Origin: Saccharina japonica
Taxonomy: Eukaryota; Sar; Phaeophyceae; Laminariales; Laminariaceae
Direction of reading: 5' to 3'
Assembly: GCA_008828725.1 (NCBI GenBank)
Contig: MEHQ01000650.1
Location: 1-64,000 of the forward strand
Length of the DNA stretch: 64,000 bases
Shown piece after piece: positions 22,320-33,160 of this stretch (position 1 is the first letter of the stretch; each line of letters opens with the position of its first letter). The notes under the pieces were generated by a model, which was not told the DNA's origin, searched no databases, and saw nothing but the letters and a program-made list of their open reading frames with translations. The position numbers and the translations under genes are program-made.

Positions 22320-22800
22320 TCTTGATTCTCTGACCAACGGGCGCCTACCCTCTCGAACCTCGGGAGAGACGGGCGTCCTCCATCTCGAATCTCGAGAGGG
22401 AGGGGCCCCACCTTCGAGGGAGCACTCGAATCACCCACGCAACCCTGGAAGCAAGTTCTTCGCGCAAGCTCTTGGGTAAGTGCAGTAGTGTGCCTGGTAG
22501 TCATTAGCTTTTTGCTCATCGGGGAGAGCAATCTCGTTGTGCTCTGGTGGCCCCGTCGGCATCGGTAAGGGGCGTTGCTGGGGGGGGGGAGAGTCCGACT
22601 ATCTCAATATTCGAGGGCATAAGTGCTTCGCTATGATAGGAGTATAGCAGGCGAACAAAGAGTGTGCTATCGTCATCGTTGTGGTATCATAGGGCGGGCA
22701 TGCGCGAGCATCAAAAGGTGTGCATCTCGCGGCTCAATCGTTGCTACATACCAGCTACTTGTCACTACAGCAGTAGAGTATACGCACGCAGTAAGACATC
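22320..22800. other. Unassigned stretch with CTCGAGA-type inverted motifs
   Basis: CTCTCGAACCTCGGGAGAG and CTCGAATCTCGAGAGGGAG (22,350-22,412) form small hairpins. Nothing else recognised. Confidence 0.3.
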
Positions 22801-23410
22801 GAAGGTTTCACACATCGGACAGGTCAGATCCCTGTTTTATGATTTCGGTCTTCGTGGACAGATATGTCCTTGATCTGTATGATCTGCGAGATTTAGATCA
22901 TGTTTGCTGGATGTGATCTATACGATTTACTGTACCTCTTACACACACCTTTGCCTTGGTGGGATATGTACGATCTGTTGGTAGGTCTTGCACACAGGTT
23001 GGCCTGGGTGAGGTCTGTATGATCCAGATCTTACACACTAGTACATGTGTGCCTGTGCGGGATCCGTATTATCTGTATGATCTGCAGGATCTGTAATTTT
23101 TTTTCGAGTACGATTTGCATGATCTACGCGGTCTAGATCATATTCACCTAATGGGATCTGTGTGGTCTAGATCTTCCACACGCGTTTTCCCCCTTCGGGA
23201 TTTGTACGATCTGCATGATCTACATATGCTCCCGGTGTGGGATCTGTACGATCTGCATTATCTGCACATGTTTCGCCGAGTGAGACCTGTGTCATCTGCA
23301 GATTTACTACACATACCTACAGTGGTATTCCCGGTGGGATATATAGGATATAATATGCATGATCTGCGCATCTTTCTCCAAGTGTAGGGTGTGTATGATC
23401 TAGAACTCAT
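22800..23410 (+). repeat. Degenerate GATCTG tandem array
   Basis: Many copies of a 12-13 bp motif, GATCTGTA(C/T)GATCTGCAT or close variants, grouped in higher-order blocks of roughly 80-100 bp that alternate with ACACACC-like and GGTGGGAT-like spacers. The plus-strand frames made of LYDLHDL repeats are by-products of the motif. Confidence 0.65.
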
Positions 23411-25669
23411 GCCCAACATATATTTCCGAACGTGCCTAAAGGGGTCTGCGGAGATGACTTCCAGTAGTAGATTGTGGTATGTCCTAAATGTGGAAGGCTT
23501 CCTCAGGTGCCGTCCTTTGGGGCAAGTGGGAATAGTACGTACCTGGTATGCATATATAGCTCCCTGGAAAGTCAAGTGTTTAACCTGAGACAGAGTTTTC
23601 GCGAGCGGTGGCACGAGTACAGAAGAAGCAGGAACTACCTGTAATTATAGCCTTATGCGGAGTTCGTGTTTGTGCGCATCGAATATGAACACCCGTGGTG
23701 CATTTCGGATGCAACGATACGCTCTAGAGTGGTGCAGTGCTTCGGAAGCATGGAAGAGTCGTACTTACTCCGTGTTTTACCCGACCGGGGGAGGCATAGA
23801 CGGGCCTCCGTTCTTGAGTTAGCGAAGTCTGCCCACCACATCAGTAACCTGTGGTCCTCACATTCAGACTGATATTCTCAAGTCGATTCCAACACCTGTG
23901 GTCAACGAGACCCACCGGACCTATGCTAATACCGATACTCAGTATCTAGACAGTAGTGGGCTTGGTCATGGTGTCATGGTGAACGTTAGCCCACCTACAT
24001 AAGAGGAGTGGGTCGCGGTTATTCGTTGTGTGGTCTTAGTCTGCTAGCAATACCTCGAAAATGACTGCTTCCATCTGGACGCTATCTATCATGTCCTCGA
24101 CACGTGTACGTGTAGCACCTCAGTACCCCAATCACAGCGTATCTACAGTACAGTACAACCAAACACGATGTGCTGCCAGAGCAGAACCAACTGCCAGAAT
24201 AAACACGATAACGTAGAGCTCTTCCGTTTGCTTGTGTGTCTGTATCCAACAGGAAATCGCACCGACCAGCAAACCCTCGCTTCCACTCTGATGTGCTCTG
24301 CACGGCGGGAAAATCGCGCTCCAGTTTAGCGTCACAGATGAAGCTAAAGCTGGGATACAGATGGACGCTGCCCACCGCGCTTCATATCGTATGTGTCCGA
24401 AGGCATGTTACAGCGCCCCCCTTCACGTATCCTATGCTGTAGCAGATTTCAACCTAGCCCCACGTTTGCTGATGGAAAGCACTCCCGTACCGCAGCATAG
24501 CAGGAGCGTGCGTTGCCAGTGTAGTGATATGGAGGGTTATGATGTGCGGGTTTCTGCTTATTTGCCACCAGCGATACGGTAAGGGAAGGAACGGAAAGAA
24601 ACGGGTGAACGAATCCCTGTTACCACGCCTCACCTCGCCACTTCTAAGAGCTGTGATAGTTTGGGGGGCGGTTCACATGTGTTGTCTGTTCGTATATCAG
24701 TGGGATGCCGGTAGATCTATCATGATCTACTGTGAGATTATCGGTAGGACGAACAATCATTGTAGAGTACAGGCTACTCGTAGTATATCGTATAATAGGA
24801 TACTAGAACACGGGTTACCGACACATGATCGTATCTCAGGGTCATGTAGCATAAGTGATGCCCGACTTATCAGGCTGATCGTACCAAGTGATCGAACCAG
24901 AGGTGTACTCCCCATCGGAGTTCACTCTCCCAAATCTCCCAACACACTATCGCTCTCGAGATCACGGCCACATAAGCACCACATTTCAAACCACCTCAAT
25001 CCCTTCTGTTTTATTGAACAACACAAGTGAACCTCACGGTCACTACTGTACGTGCCATCAGCCACCCGCGTGTTTCTCCACGAGAGATCACATCATATTA
25101 TTCCATCAACATGTACTGTACATGTTGCGCAAATATTTATACTTTTGTTTAGCTGTATGACGGCTTGTCCAGAATACCGCTGAGCGTAAAAAAATTCACG
25201 AGTTGAGCTGGAAAGTATAAGTGGTGGGTATATTGGTTTGTACACGTGAGGCCACGGGAAATAACGAAGCAAAGAGCGATCATAAGGAGATGAGTACCCG
25301 AACTTGTTTTATAAGGGATAGGCTCTGGCGCTAGATTGCTCCCCGTTGCCGTAGACCTATACTACAGTTGTATATTTTCTGTGGGAGTTTCGCAAACTCA
25401 ACTGTGTCCATAAGAGTTTCTTCCCCGGTAAATATGACGGTACAAACAAGAAGAAGTCGAGGTGTTGCGGAACGAAAAAACGGCCAGACAAGTCGAGTGT
25501 GTATTCCAATACCCACTTAAAGTATCACGACTGTGGCAAACTAAACATCAGACCCCCCGCCAAGACGAGGCACGCACGGAACCATACTGTAGTTCACCTG
25601 TGCTTGTAGTGATGTAGGCAAGCCACACCATCGTAGGCAAGTCAATCAATCATTTCTGACTCAGATAGT
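23411..25669. other. Largely unassigned stretch
   Basis: No repeat match noticed. One weak exon candidate on the plus strand ends at 24,578 before GTAAGG; its frame includes LLMESTPVPQHSRSVRC and MEGYDVRVSAYLPPAI. No upstream acceptor or start is convincing. CGTACCTGGTATGC occurs near 23,538. Confidence 0.25.
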
Positions 25670-26290
25670 GCCGGTCGCCACGGTGGTCTAGCGGTTAACC
25701 CCGAATGCTATGTATATAAAAAAATGGGCGAGGGTTCGAGTCTCCGTACGGAGTGTTTAATTCTCCAATGACACCAACTGTCAAGAACGCGTGTTGTAGC
25801 GTGGGCAGGAACAATTCGAGGGGAGAAAGCGCTGAACTCCTCTCATGATAAAAATGTAAGACACCGTACCGTAGGGGGGAAAAAAAAAAAAAACAAAGGG
25901 CTGGTGCTACGGTAGGGGGTTCGCTTTTTATGTCCAATATTTTCAGCGGATGAGAGCCACTCCGCCGAGTGACCACCATATTTCTTCGCAGTTTTTTAAA
26001 GTCTTAACTCTTTACGTTTTCGAGATATGCACCACCATGGTATGCTTGCTACTCTGCGACAACAACATATTTCTGCGTCCAGGTTTGGGTGAGGTACAGG
26101 GCCACTCGCCCGAGTGGAGTAAACATGGTAGTGAAAATCAGTCTACCCCCCCTACCGTAGCACCATCCCCTACTTAGTTATCCTACAGTATATCTGAGTC
26201 ACGACTAGGAGGGAGCAGGACACAGCAGGTCAAAGAAGGGCGAAGATAATAAATGGGATGGGAAATAAAATACTTATATAATTAAGCACA
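25670..26290 (+). mobile_element. tRNA-derived SINE, copy 3, carrying a MITE
   Basis: Best-preserved head: GCCGGTCGCCACGG, box A TGGTCTAGCGG (25,684-25,694) and box B GGTTCGAGTCT (25,733-25,743). The body (GACACCAACTGTCAAGA, AGCGTGGGCAGGAAC, CATGATAAAAATGTAAGAC) stops in an A-rich tract at 25,880-25,895. The tail ATCTGAGTCACGACTAGGAG and GCGAAGATAATAAATGGGAT resumes after the MITE at 25,900-26,166. RNA polymerase III transcription is inferred from the boxes. Confidence 0.7.
25900..26166. mobile_element. CTGGTGC-family MITE, copy b
   Basis: CTGGTGCTACGGTAGGGGG at the left and CCCCCCTACCGTAGCACCA at the right form the inverted ends. The interior is nearly identical to the copy in the LINE but in opposite orientation. 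Inserted in a SINE at the same place where the 20.3-kb SINE holds a MITE half. Confidence 0.8.
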
Positions 26291-26376
26291 CGGCGGGAGT
26301 GTTGTATCCCTGACGACTGACGACACTTCTGTCCTATATCGGCATGCATCCTGGTTTGACAACTGTCCGCCCGCAG

Positions 26377-26579
26377 CGGGACTCCATCGACGAGCTGGCC
26401 GCTTCGTACTTGGAGTTTCTATCGCGCCTCTGTGTTTCGACCCGATACCTGCTCGCGTGGCTTGACTCTTTCGCGTACTCTGCACCCCACGGCACGTGGA
26501 GATGCCTCCGCGGCTACATGTCCTTGACTTGGACCCCCGCACTGGACCTGATGTTCAAAACTCTCCGGGCGACTTCCAT
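26377..26579 (+). CDS. Internal exon of an unrecognised gene
   Basis: A 203-bp exon bounded by the acceptor CTGTCCGCCCGCAG and donor GTGAGT (26,580). The frame, open in phase 0 from the acceptor, reads RDSIDELAASYLEFLSRLCV and continues to TWTPALDLMFKTLRATS with no stop. It is G+C-richer than its flanks. The predicted intron of 80 bp ends in a T8 tract and CCAG (26,646-26,659). Joined in phase 2, the next exon reads MLRCGRMLYTEQSH and then runs into a MITE, which adds a stop within about 20 codons. The hydrophobic, LAAS-containing sequence is loosely like the HLTP exon but I cannot show homology. Upstream exons are not found, because a SINE ends ~85 bp upstream. Confidence 0.45.
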
Positions 26580-26659
26580 GTGAGTTGAATGGACCGGCTG
26601 GTCAGTCAATGACAAAATACTGCTACATAATATTGTGAAAATCTCAGTTTTTTTTCCAG

Positions 26660-26692
26660 GTTGCGTTGTGGCCGTATGTTATACACCGAGCA
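26660..26692 (+). pseudogene. Following exon, cut by a MITE
   Basis: Begins after the acceptor at 26,659 and stays in frame with the 26,377 exon across the inferred junction. Only 33 bp remain before the MITE at 26,693. Any native continuation past 26,931 is not recognisable, so the gene is probably inactivated or ends with MITE-derived codons. Confidence 0.35.
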
Positions 26693-26931
26693 ATCCCACG
26701 GTAGGGGTACCACTTTTTGGGTCTATATTTTCTGGCCGGTTGTGCTCCTTACGTGAGTAACCACCGGATACTATTATTATTTTACTGGTGTATTTGATTT
26801 TAGACTACTACCGCATTGGACGGTTTCGTCGGGTTGCGCGGAGGCATGTTTCCGATCTCATGCTTCGGGTGAGATAAAGAGCTCCTCATGTGAGGAGCTC
26901 AGAAAATTATGCTGCGCCCCTACCGTGGGAT
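26693..26931. mobile_element. ATCCCACGGTAGGGG MITE
   Basis: Ends ATCCCACGGTAGGGGTAC and GCGCCCCTACCGTGGGAT are inverted over about 16 bp. Length 239 bp. The interior holds the hairpin GAGCTCCTCA-TG-TGAGGAGCTC at 26,879-26,900, the same palindrome type as at 4.7, 5.0, 10.9 and 29.5 kb. Target duplication not evident. Confidence 0.65.
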
Positions 26932-28029
26932 GGCTCCATGCCATAGTACCGGTAGCTCCATAGGTTTGCTTTAACCTCACCGTCGGTCACCCCTCAATGA
27001 AACAAAGTAATGCAGTGCATCTTCTTGATCTGGTTGGCTTTAGACATACAGTAAGGTCGTACTAATAGTAGGTCTCCCTTCGAAGCTCTGTACCATGACA
27101 TTATGTCTTCTTCTATTCGTTTCGCCGTTGATAGAGAACGACGCGGATGTCCACGACAAGGGAGACATTGTATTGGCGTATTATCGCACACTATTCGCAA
27201 ACAGGCTACCAATTATTTAGTAACCCATTCGTATATACAATTAGCCATCGTAGGAGTTCGGTTTGGGCCGCGAGCATCGTTGTGTTGAGGAGATGACTGT
27301 CGTGGGTTTTGTATTACTTGCAGCGGCCTGTCGACCCGCCCGCTGGGCGCACAGTCTCCACCGCCCCCTCTGCTCTATAATTGTGGGTGGCAGATCTCAC
27401 GGCAAGAGGTGTCGCCATTTCCCGTGTGGCGATTTGTGGCGTTATTTACCTTCTGAATTGACTCGCAAAACAGTACGTTGGTAAAGAGATCCGACGAATG
27501 CCAACCATTTGACTCTAACAGGTGGTACTGCTACCGTTTAGACCGACATTGCCGACGCAGAGATGGAAACTATTTTATCCTTTTGTGTTTCTGTTCACGT
27601 ATCCGACTATTGGAAAAAATACTGTTATATTGGTAGGTACCTGGTACGTGTGCCGCTCTCGCAGTGTTTTTAGTTGTACACCTACCATTTACCCGTTGGC
27701 TGCGACGGGAACAATTGGGCACTACTGTTGTTGTGCTGTACGAGCGTGGGTAACTTACCCCACCCGCGGCGAGTGAGATTGCCCTCCCGCAAAACACGGA
27801 TGTTAGCACATGGCGCGCGGAGTTGGTACACTTCGGAGCGCTTGCCTAAACAGATTTTCAAATAGTAAGCACTGCTGACTGTAAGCATGGTGTAAACGGA
27901 ATAAGGTACTAGTTATGCAGCATCATTGCTATACTTGGTATGCTATTATTGTGATAGAGAAACACGTGGACAGAGCACAACACATGCACAGCTATAACGG
28001 TTACCACATAATAAGCTCCGCTGTGGACG
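26932..28029. other. Unassigned stretch
   Basis: No supportable gene or repeat apart from a TACCTGGTA motif near 27,644. Frames here are short and lack splice or family support. Confidence 0.3.
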
Positions 28030-28225
28030 GAGGCTTGCGTACGAGCTTGCCCCAACCCTGCGAGTGAGCCCTCCTTTGGTCCAACGGCTTTCACTCTACT
28101 GCGGATAAACATAGTGAGCCCTCTCTACCCCACCGCCCCCCCCGCCCCTTGTCCTCTCTCGCTTGTCCCCGCGACGACCCATATACACCCATGCTAGTCA
28201 TACTTGCAGGCGCTTGAAAAGCTCT
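28030..28225 (+). repeat. Dispersed repeat F, copy 2
   Basis: Collinear with 17,755-17,930 and ends with ATACTTGCAGGCGCTTGAAA. It lies directly upstream of the charged small-protein gene, so part of that gene's 5' region may be repeat-derived. Confidence 0.5.
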
Positions 28226-28336
28226 GGTTCTGGTGCCCCCGTCCTCGATGTACTAGTCGTCGCCTGCGTAGTCTATAGGTTTTCCCTGCGTGTTTTTTGT
28301 CGTGTCCAGCGTCAATCGGCGAGCACCACGTATCAC

Positions 28337-28753
28337 ATGACGGAGAGTGAGATGCAAGACGTCATCGCGCGTGTCCTGGAGAAGGTTCGGGAAGAGGTTC
28401 GCCGGGAGCTCGGCGCTCTCGACCGCGACGCCGCGCGAGACGTCAAACAGAAGAAGGCCGGCAGCGGTTCAGAGGCGGAGCGGTCGACGCGCCAGCGGCA
28501 GCCCCGTGAGGAGCCGGAGGCCACCGCAGCCGACGATGGCGTGGACGAGAAGAACGAAGACCGTGCCGGGGGCGACAAGCAGGGCGCGTCGAAAAAGCAC
28601 CGTGGCAAGAAGATGCACCGTGCGGGGCGCAAGCACCGAAAGCGCTCAATCATGCCGGAGGATGACACCGGGGGGGGGGAGGGAGGGGGGAGGGTTGGGG
28701 TGGCAAGGAAATGGGGTGTGGGAGGGGAGGGGGGGGGTGTTTTGTATGTCTAG
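28337..28753 (+). CDS. Small charged protein with N-terminal coiled coil
   Basis: 138 codons from ATG 28,337. Residues 1-30 (MTESEMQDVIARVLEKVREE, then VRRELGALDRDA) form a likely amphipathic helix or coiled coil. Residues 35-85 are Glu/Arg/Gln/Ala-rich and disordered. Residues ~86-108 hold the Lys/Arg clusters KKHRGKKMHRAGRKHRKR, which could bind nucleic acid or act as a nuclear signal. The last ~28 residues are Gly-rich and encoded by a G homopolymer tract, so the natural end may be earlier or spliced. An open extension upstream overlaps repeat F and is less protein-like, so I chose this Met. Strong G+C and codon bias compared with flanks. No family recognised. Confidence 0.5.
   Translation: MTESEMQDVIARVLEKVREEVRRELGALDRDAARDVKQKKAGSGSEAERSTRQRQPREEPEATAADDGVDEKNEDRAGGDKQGASKKHRGKKMHRAGRKHRKRSIMPEDDTGGGEGGGRVGVARKWGVGGEGGGVLYV
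28668..28740 (+). repeat. G-tract with quadruplex potential
   Basis: Several runs of four to nine G separated by one to seven bases on the plus strand, over the 3' part of the 28.3-kb frame. Confidence 0.55.
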
Positions 28754-30199
28754 GAGGGAATTGCCGTTCACCATTCCCACGGTTCGAGGCGCAGCTGGGG
28801 AGCGTCGCTATCGACGTTTAGACGCGTGCACGTCGGGTGGCGAGTTCTACCCTTCGATTTGAAAAACAAACTGTCGTTCCCACTCCTGCCGTTTGTACGC
28901 GAGAGTTCTTGAACGGCCACGACGTGTGTTGGTGTAAACTGCGGGTGGATAAAAAACAAAATCGCTGCAACAAAACTCCGCACTGCTACTTTACTTCTTG
29001 GTAGCTTGAATATTCCCAAAGTATTACAAATTTACCAAGGATGTCCCGGTCTGGCCTACGTGCGCACGGGAAGATCCTTTGATTTTGTGTATTTTCGAAC
29101 CGTGCTGAGGGAACGTCACCGGTGTTGGTTTACATCAGGCAACGCGCCTAGACTACCCGTGCAAATCGAAATCAGTCAATCCTGCGGTGCTATGCCATTG
29201 CTAGACTAGGAGTAGACTCGCCGTAAGATCGAGATATTTTCGATTGTCATATAGCTCTAACATCTAGCCTTGGCCTTTATTTTTCGTGCGAACGCGACAC
29301 ACGATACTACTACCATTGTCACGATAGGGTGTATCTGTGGACATTAGGCACCACTGGTGTGGAGCACCTGCAGATTCGATGATTTTTTTTTGCGAACGAT
29401 GGAGACTTCGACTACGGGGCGGCATCATTGCATGCAAATAGCCAGACAGAGTGTCCTCCGTCAACTACTAGACAGAGCAATGAGCAGGTTAAGATAGTAT
29501 TCAATGAACAATGCCTTTTAGGGGTGGGGGCTTATTGTTTTAGCTCCACCTCACATGAGGAACTCAATATCTATCACCCCACAAAATGACTTTCGAAGAC
29601 GTTTGTCGGTGCAAACCCGAACAACATTTCTATGCGCTAGTGCTATTGTTAATGCTAAAGAAGGGGAACGCAATCTGGATGCATTCACTACCCGGATGGA
29701 TTGTATGGAAAGGCACAAGTGCATGTCACCCTTTCAGATTTGATCGGTGAGACGTCGGTTGGGAGTCGGTAAAGGCATTCATGAGGGCTACTGCTATATT
29801 ATTGGTATACGGGTACGTTTGTCAAGTATTCAGGTGTGATTGATAGGTATATGTGAATAGTGTGATTAAAGTAAGACCTGCACATTGTCAGATGGCAAAT
29901 TGAATAAGAAGAATACATATATATTATTAAATGCTGCTATCATGTCTGTCTGTAATTAGGTGGCGCTATCCAGAGCGGTTCAGCCCCGCCTTGTCCCGTG
30001 GGTAGGGAGGCTGAGTGCCACAACCAGCAGAACACCGGGTCCCATGCCGCGCCGAGCCGTCGCCGTGGCAGAAACCCGAAGCAGTTATGACAGCCATCTG
30101 GCCAGCCTAGCTGCTGACTTACGAATTCGAATAATAATTCCGGCCGCTGATTGGTTCGACAAATCCATGCCAGCGGCCACTGGCTCTTTCTAGAAGACT
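28754..30199. other. Unassigned stretch
   Basis: No gene supported. CTCCACCTCACATGAGGA near 29,540 belongs to the palindrome family. A G+C-rich block at 29,955-30,190 is compositionally distinct from its AT-rich left flank but shows no domain. Confidence 0.3.
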
Positions 30200-31688
30200 G
30201 GTGCTGAATAGAGCCATCGGGGTCCCACCACACCCGGGGAGGATACGGTCCCATCTCCGGATCAGAAAACCTTCCATACACCTACAACTCCAAATAATCC
30301 GGGGACGGAAACGGACACCCCCCGGAGCGACACCGCCCCGCAAGGTGTGGAAATCCCAACCCCACTGGCTGGTTTATGATTTATGGTTGGCTGGGGCTCA
30401 TAGAGCCAGCGCGCGGCGAGATTTCCCCCCTGGGGGAATGTCGAGGCCCCACCGCACCCGGGGATGATAACGTTCTATCCCCGGGGTCAGAAATCCTTTT
30501 ATACATCTACAACTACAACAAACCAGAGACGAAAACGGACACCTCCCGGGGCGATGTCGCCCCGCAAGGTGTGGAAACCCCAACCCCGCGGAATGATTCA
30601 CGGTTGGTTTGCTCTCATGAGTCATGAGGCCAGCATGCGGGCGAGAGTTTCCCCTAGGGTCGATGGCTTCGTCCCGCCGCACCCAGGCATGATAACGTTC
30701 CATCCCCGGATCAGAAATCCTTCCACGCACGTACAACTCCAAATAGCAAATAGCCCCGCGACGAAAACAAACACCCCCCGGGTCGATACCACCCCGCAAG
30801 GTGTGGAAACCCCAACCTAACGGACTGATTGACGGTTGGCTGGATCTCATGGAGCCAGCGCGCAGCCAGAGTAGCCCGACGGGGCAACGGTGAGGTCTGG
30901 CCGCACCCAGGGATGATAACGTGCCATCCCCGGGGTCAGAAATCCTTCCATACATCGACAACTCCAACGACCCGGGGACGAAAACGGACACCCCCCGGGT
31001 CGATACCGCCCTGCAAGGTGTGGAAATATCAACCGCACGGGCTGAGTTACGGTTGGTTTTCTCTCATGGAGCCAGCGCGCAGCGAGAGTAGCGTCTCGGG
31101 ACAGCGTCGAGGTCCCGCCGCACCCGGGGGCGATAATTTCCCATCTCCTGGGTAAGAACTCCTACCATACATCAACAAATCCAACAACACGGAGGCGAAA
31201 ACGGATAACCCCCGGGGGTCGATACCGTCCCGCAAGGTGTGAAAACCCCAATTCCACGGGCTGAGTTACAATTGGCTGGCTCTGATGAAGCCAGCGCGCG
31301 GCGAGAGTAGCCCCTCGGGGTAACGACGAGGTCCGGCCGCACCCGGGGATGATAGCGTCCTATGCCCGGATCGGAAATCCTTCCATACATCTTCAACTTC
31401 AACGACCAGGGGACAAAACCGGACACCCCCCGAGGTTGATACCGCCCCGCAAGGTGTGGAAATGCCAACCCCATGGAATTATTTATGCTTGGTTTGCACT
31501 CACGGACCCAGCGAGCAGCAAGAGTAGCTCCCCGGGACAGCGTCGAGGTCCCGCCGCACCCGGGGATGATAAAGTACCACCCCCGGATCAGAAATACTTC
31601 CGTACATCTACAGCTCCAACAACCCGGGGACAAAAACGGACCCCCGGGTCGATACCGCCCCGGAAGGTGTGGAAGCCCCAACCTCACG
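30200..31688 (+). repeat. ~220-bp tandem array, first block
   Basis: Seven units. The block GCAAGGTGTGG starts at 30,340, 30,564, 30,796, 31,013, 31,232, 31,449 and, as GGAAGGTGTGG, at 31,662, giving periods of 213-232 bp. Each unit also has CCGCACCCGGGG, ATCCTTCCATACAT, GGACGAAAACGGACA, CCCCCGGGTCGATACC and GAGCCAGCGCGC. Periods that are not multiples of three argue that the long frames across it are not coding. Confidence 0.85.
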
Positions 31689-32120
31689 TGTAGGGAAAGT
31701 AGACTAAACATGTCGATCAACAAACGCTAGAAGAGGTTTAGCCTTTTCAACTCGATTTCCAACACATTCTCCCTCACTAAACCTGACTTATCTTCGGTTA
31801 AGTCAGAAACCCCGATGAGACTCTGAGTATCCAAGTTTTACTTCCGAATTTTTCAGTACCGGACTCAGTATGCAATGATCGCATTGCTCTCATCATTCAT
31901 TTCTGGGTGTTTTCTAAGTGAGTGAGTTTTACAGGTTCTTGATCATGAGCTATTTCCCATTTTTCCTTTTTATGGGATGAAGGTGAGGATCGAACCACCG
32001 ACCTCACTCTTCAGAATCTCACGCCCTGCCCGCGACGCCGTTGTAGGGAAAATATACTAAAAATGTCGATCAACAAACGCTACAAGAGTTTTAGCCTTTT
32101 AAACTCGATTTCCACCACAC
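31689..32120 (-). mobile_element. Element with 78-bp direct ends inside the array
   Basis: Direct repeats 31,689-31,766 and 32,042-32,120 both start TGTAGGGAAA, share ATGTCGATCAACAAACGCTA and end in ACACA. They bound 275 bp of unrelated sequence. The flanking array is continuous across the insert (CCAACCTCACG, then GGCTGATTTACAATTGG), so this is an insertion. TG...CA ends recall a miniature terminal-direct-repeat element, while the interior has a tRNA-like segment on the minus strand. No clear target duplication. Confidence 0.5.
31973..32041 (-). tRNA. tRNA-like sequence (degenerate, probably not a functional tRNA)
   Basis: The minus strand has a box A-like GGCGTCGCGGGCAGG, box B GGTTCGATCCT (complement at 31,986-31,996) and ends CATCCCA. 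The loop TTCTGAA would give anticodon CTG. The T-stem pairs poorly and the 5' acceptor half is missing where the right direct repeat begins at 32,042. More likely a SINE-type head or tRNA fragment inside the mobile element. Confidence 0.3.
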
Positions 32121-32470
32121 ATAGGCTGATTTACAATTGGCTGGCTCTCATGGAGCCAGCGCGTGGCGAGAGTAGCCCCTCGGGGTAACGGCAAGGTCCC
32201 ACCGGACCCGGAGATGACAACGTCCCATCCCCAGATTAGAAATCCTGCCATACATCTACAACTGCAACGACCCGGGGACGGAAACGGACAACCCCCGGGT
32301 CGATACCGCCTCGCAAGGTGTGGAAAACCCCACCCCACAGAATGATTTACCGTTGATTTTCTCTCATGGAGCCAGCGCGCAGCAAGAGTAGCACCCCGAG
32401 ACAGCGTCAAGGTCCCGCCGTACCCGGGGGCGATAAAGTCCACCCCCGGATCATAAATAATTCCGTGCAT
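32121..32470 (+). repeat. ~220-bp tandem array, second block
   Basis: Continuation of the array after the insertion, about one and a half units (GCAAGGTGTGG at 32,313). It ends at ATTCCGTGCATGC, directly followed by CACCTGGTAC. Confidence 0.75.
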
Positions 32471-32589
32471 GCACACCTGGTACTTACATACTACTATGAG
32501 AAACGTAGTGCTAGAGCTACGGGCGGAGCCTTGGCCGTACCGCTAGTCATACTAGAAACCGGGGCATGCTCACTTCAGAAAGACTATTC

Positions 32590-33160
32590 CATCCGTAGGA
32601 GTGTGGCGTCTGGGATTCCGATTCGCGTGCCCCCTTGCCAAAAGGAGGATTTTTTTACGACCACATTGTGCAGGGGGGGACGGAGGGGTCCCGGCCACCT
32701 GCGATTTAAACAGCAGTGGAAGCTTCCGAATACTTCCATGGAAGGTTCTGAGTAATGGAAGCGGCGGAAGCTACCGTGGAAGTGGTGAAATCTTCCGTGG
32801 AAGTGGTGAAAAGATCCCATGGAAGCTTCCATTGGAGCTTCGATTATAGAAACCAATACTAACAGTGCAGGAGACCAGGGTCGTGGCTGAGGGGTTCCCG
32901 ACGTGTGCGGACTCCAGGTGTTGCGGTGAAAGCTTCCGTAGAAGTGATAGAAGCTTCTAGAAGCTTCCATTACAAAAACCAATAATTAATGCAGGAGACC
33001 GGCGGGGTTTCCGAAGGGACTCCAGATAGTTGTTGCAGACGCGATTCGTTCGTCAGTGGTAGAGCGGGGTTTGCCTTGCCCCACAAGGCTGATCTTGCAT
33101 GAGGGCTCAATAGTCTGAACACAACGGGTCTACGAGTACTCACACAAGTGCTCCGTACTC
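32590..33160 (+). mobile_element. GAAGCTTC-rich foldback element, copy 2 (3' part)
   Basis: Starts in the core at GTGTGGCGTCTGGGATTCCG (32,602) and includes one palindrome-rich block (32,715-32,975) and the downstream GTTGTTGCAGACGCGATTCG and GTCTACGAGTACTC. The left palindrome block is absent. An internal repetition of the GCAGGAGACC block at 32,867 and 32,993 shows a local duplication. Confidence 0.6.

Noticed and set aside
22800..23410. CRISPR-like array in the GATCTG repeats
   Set aside because: Repeats are degenerate, 12-13 bp, without unique spacers of constant length, and the context is eukaryotic.
28163..28336. Upstream extension of the 28.3-kb frame
   Set aside because: It overlaps dispersed repeat F and lacks the charged composition of the part after Met 28,337.
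30398..30991. Long frames across the 220-bp array
   Set aside because: Unit lengths vary by non-multiples of three and the frames change between units.
31973..32041. Functional tRNA gene
   Set aside because: The T-stem mispairs and the 5' acceptor half is missing; it sits inside a mobile element.
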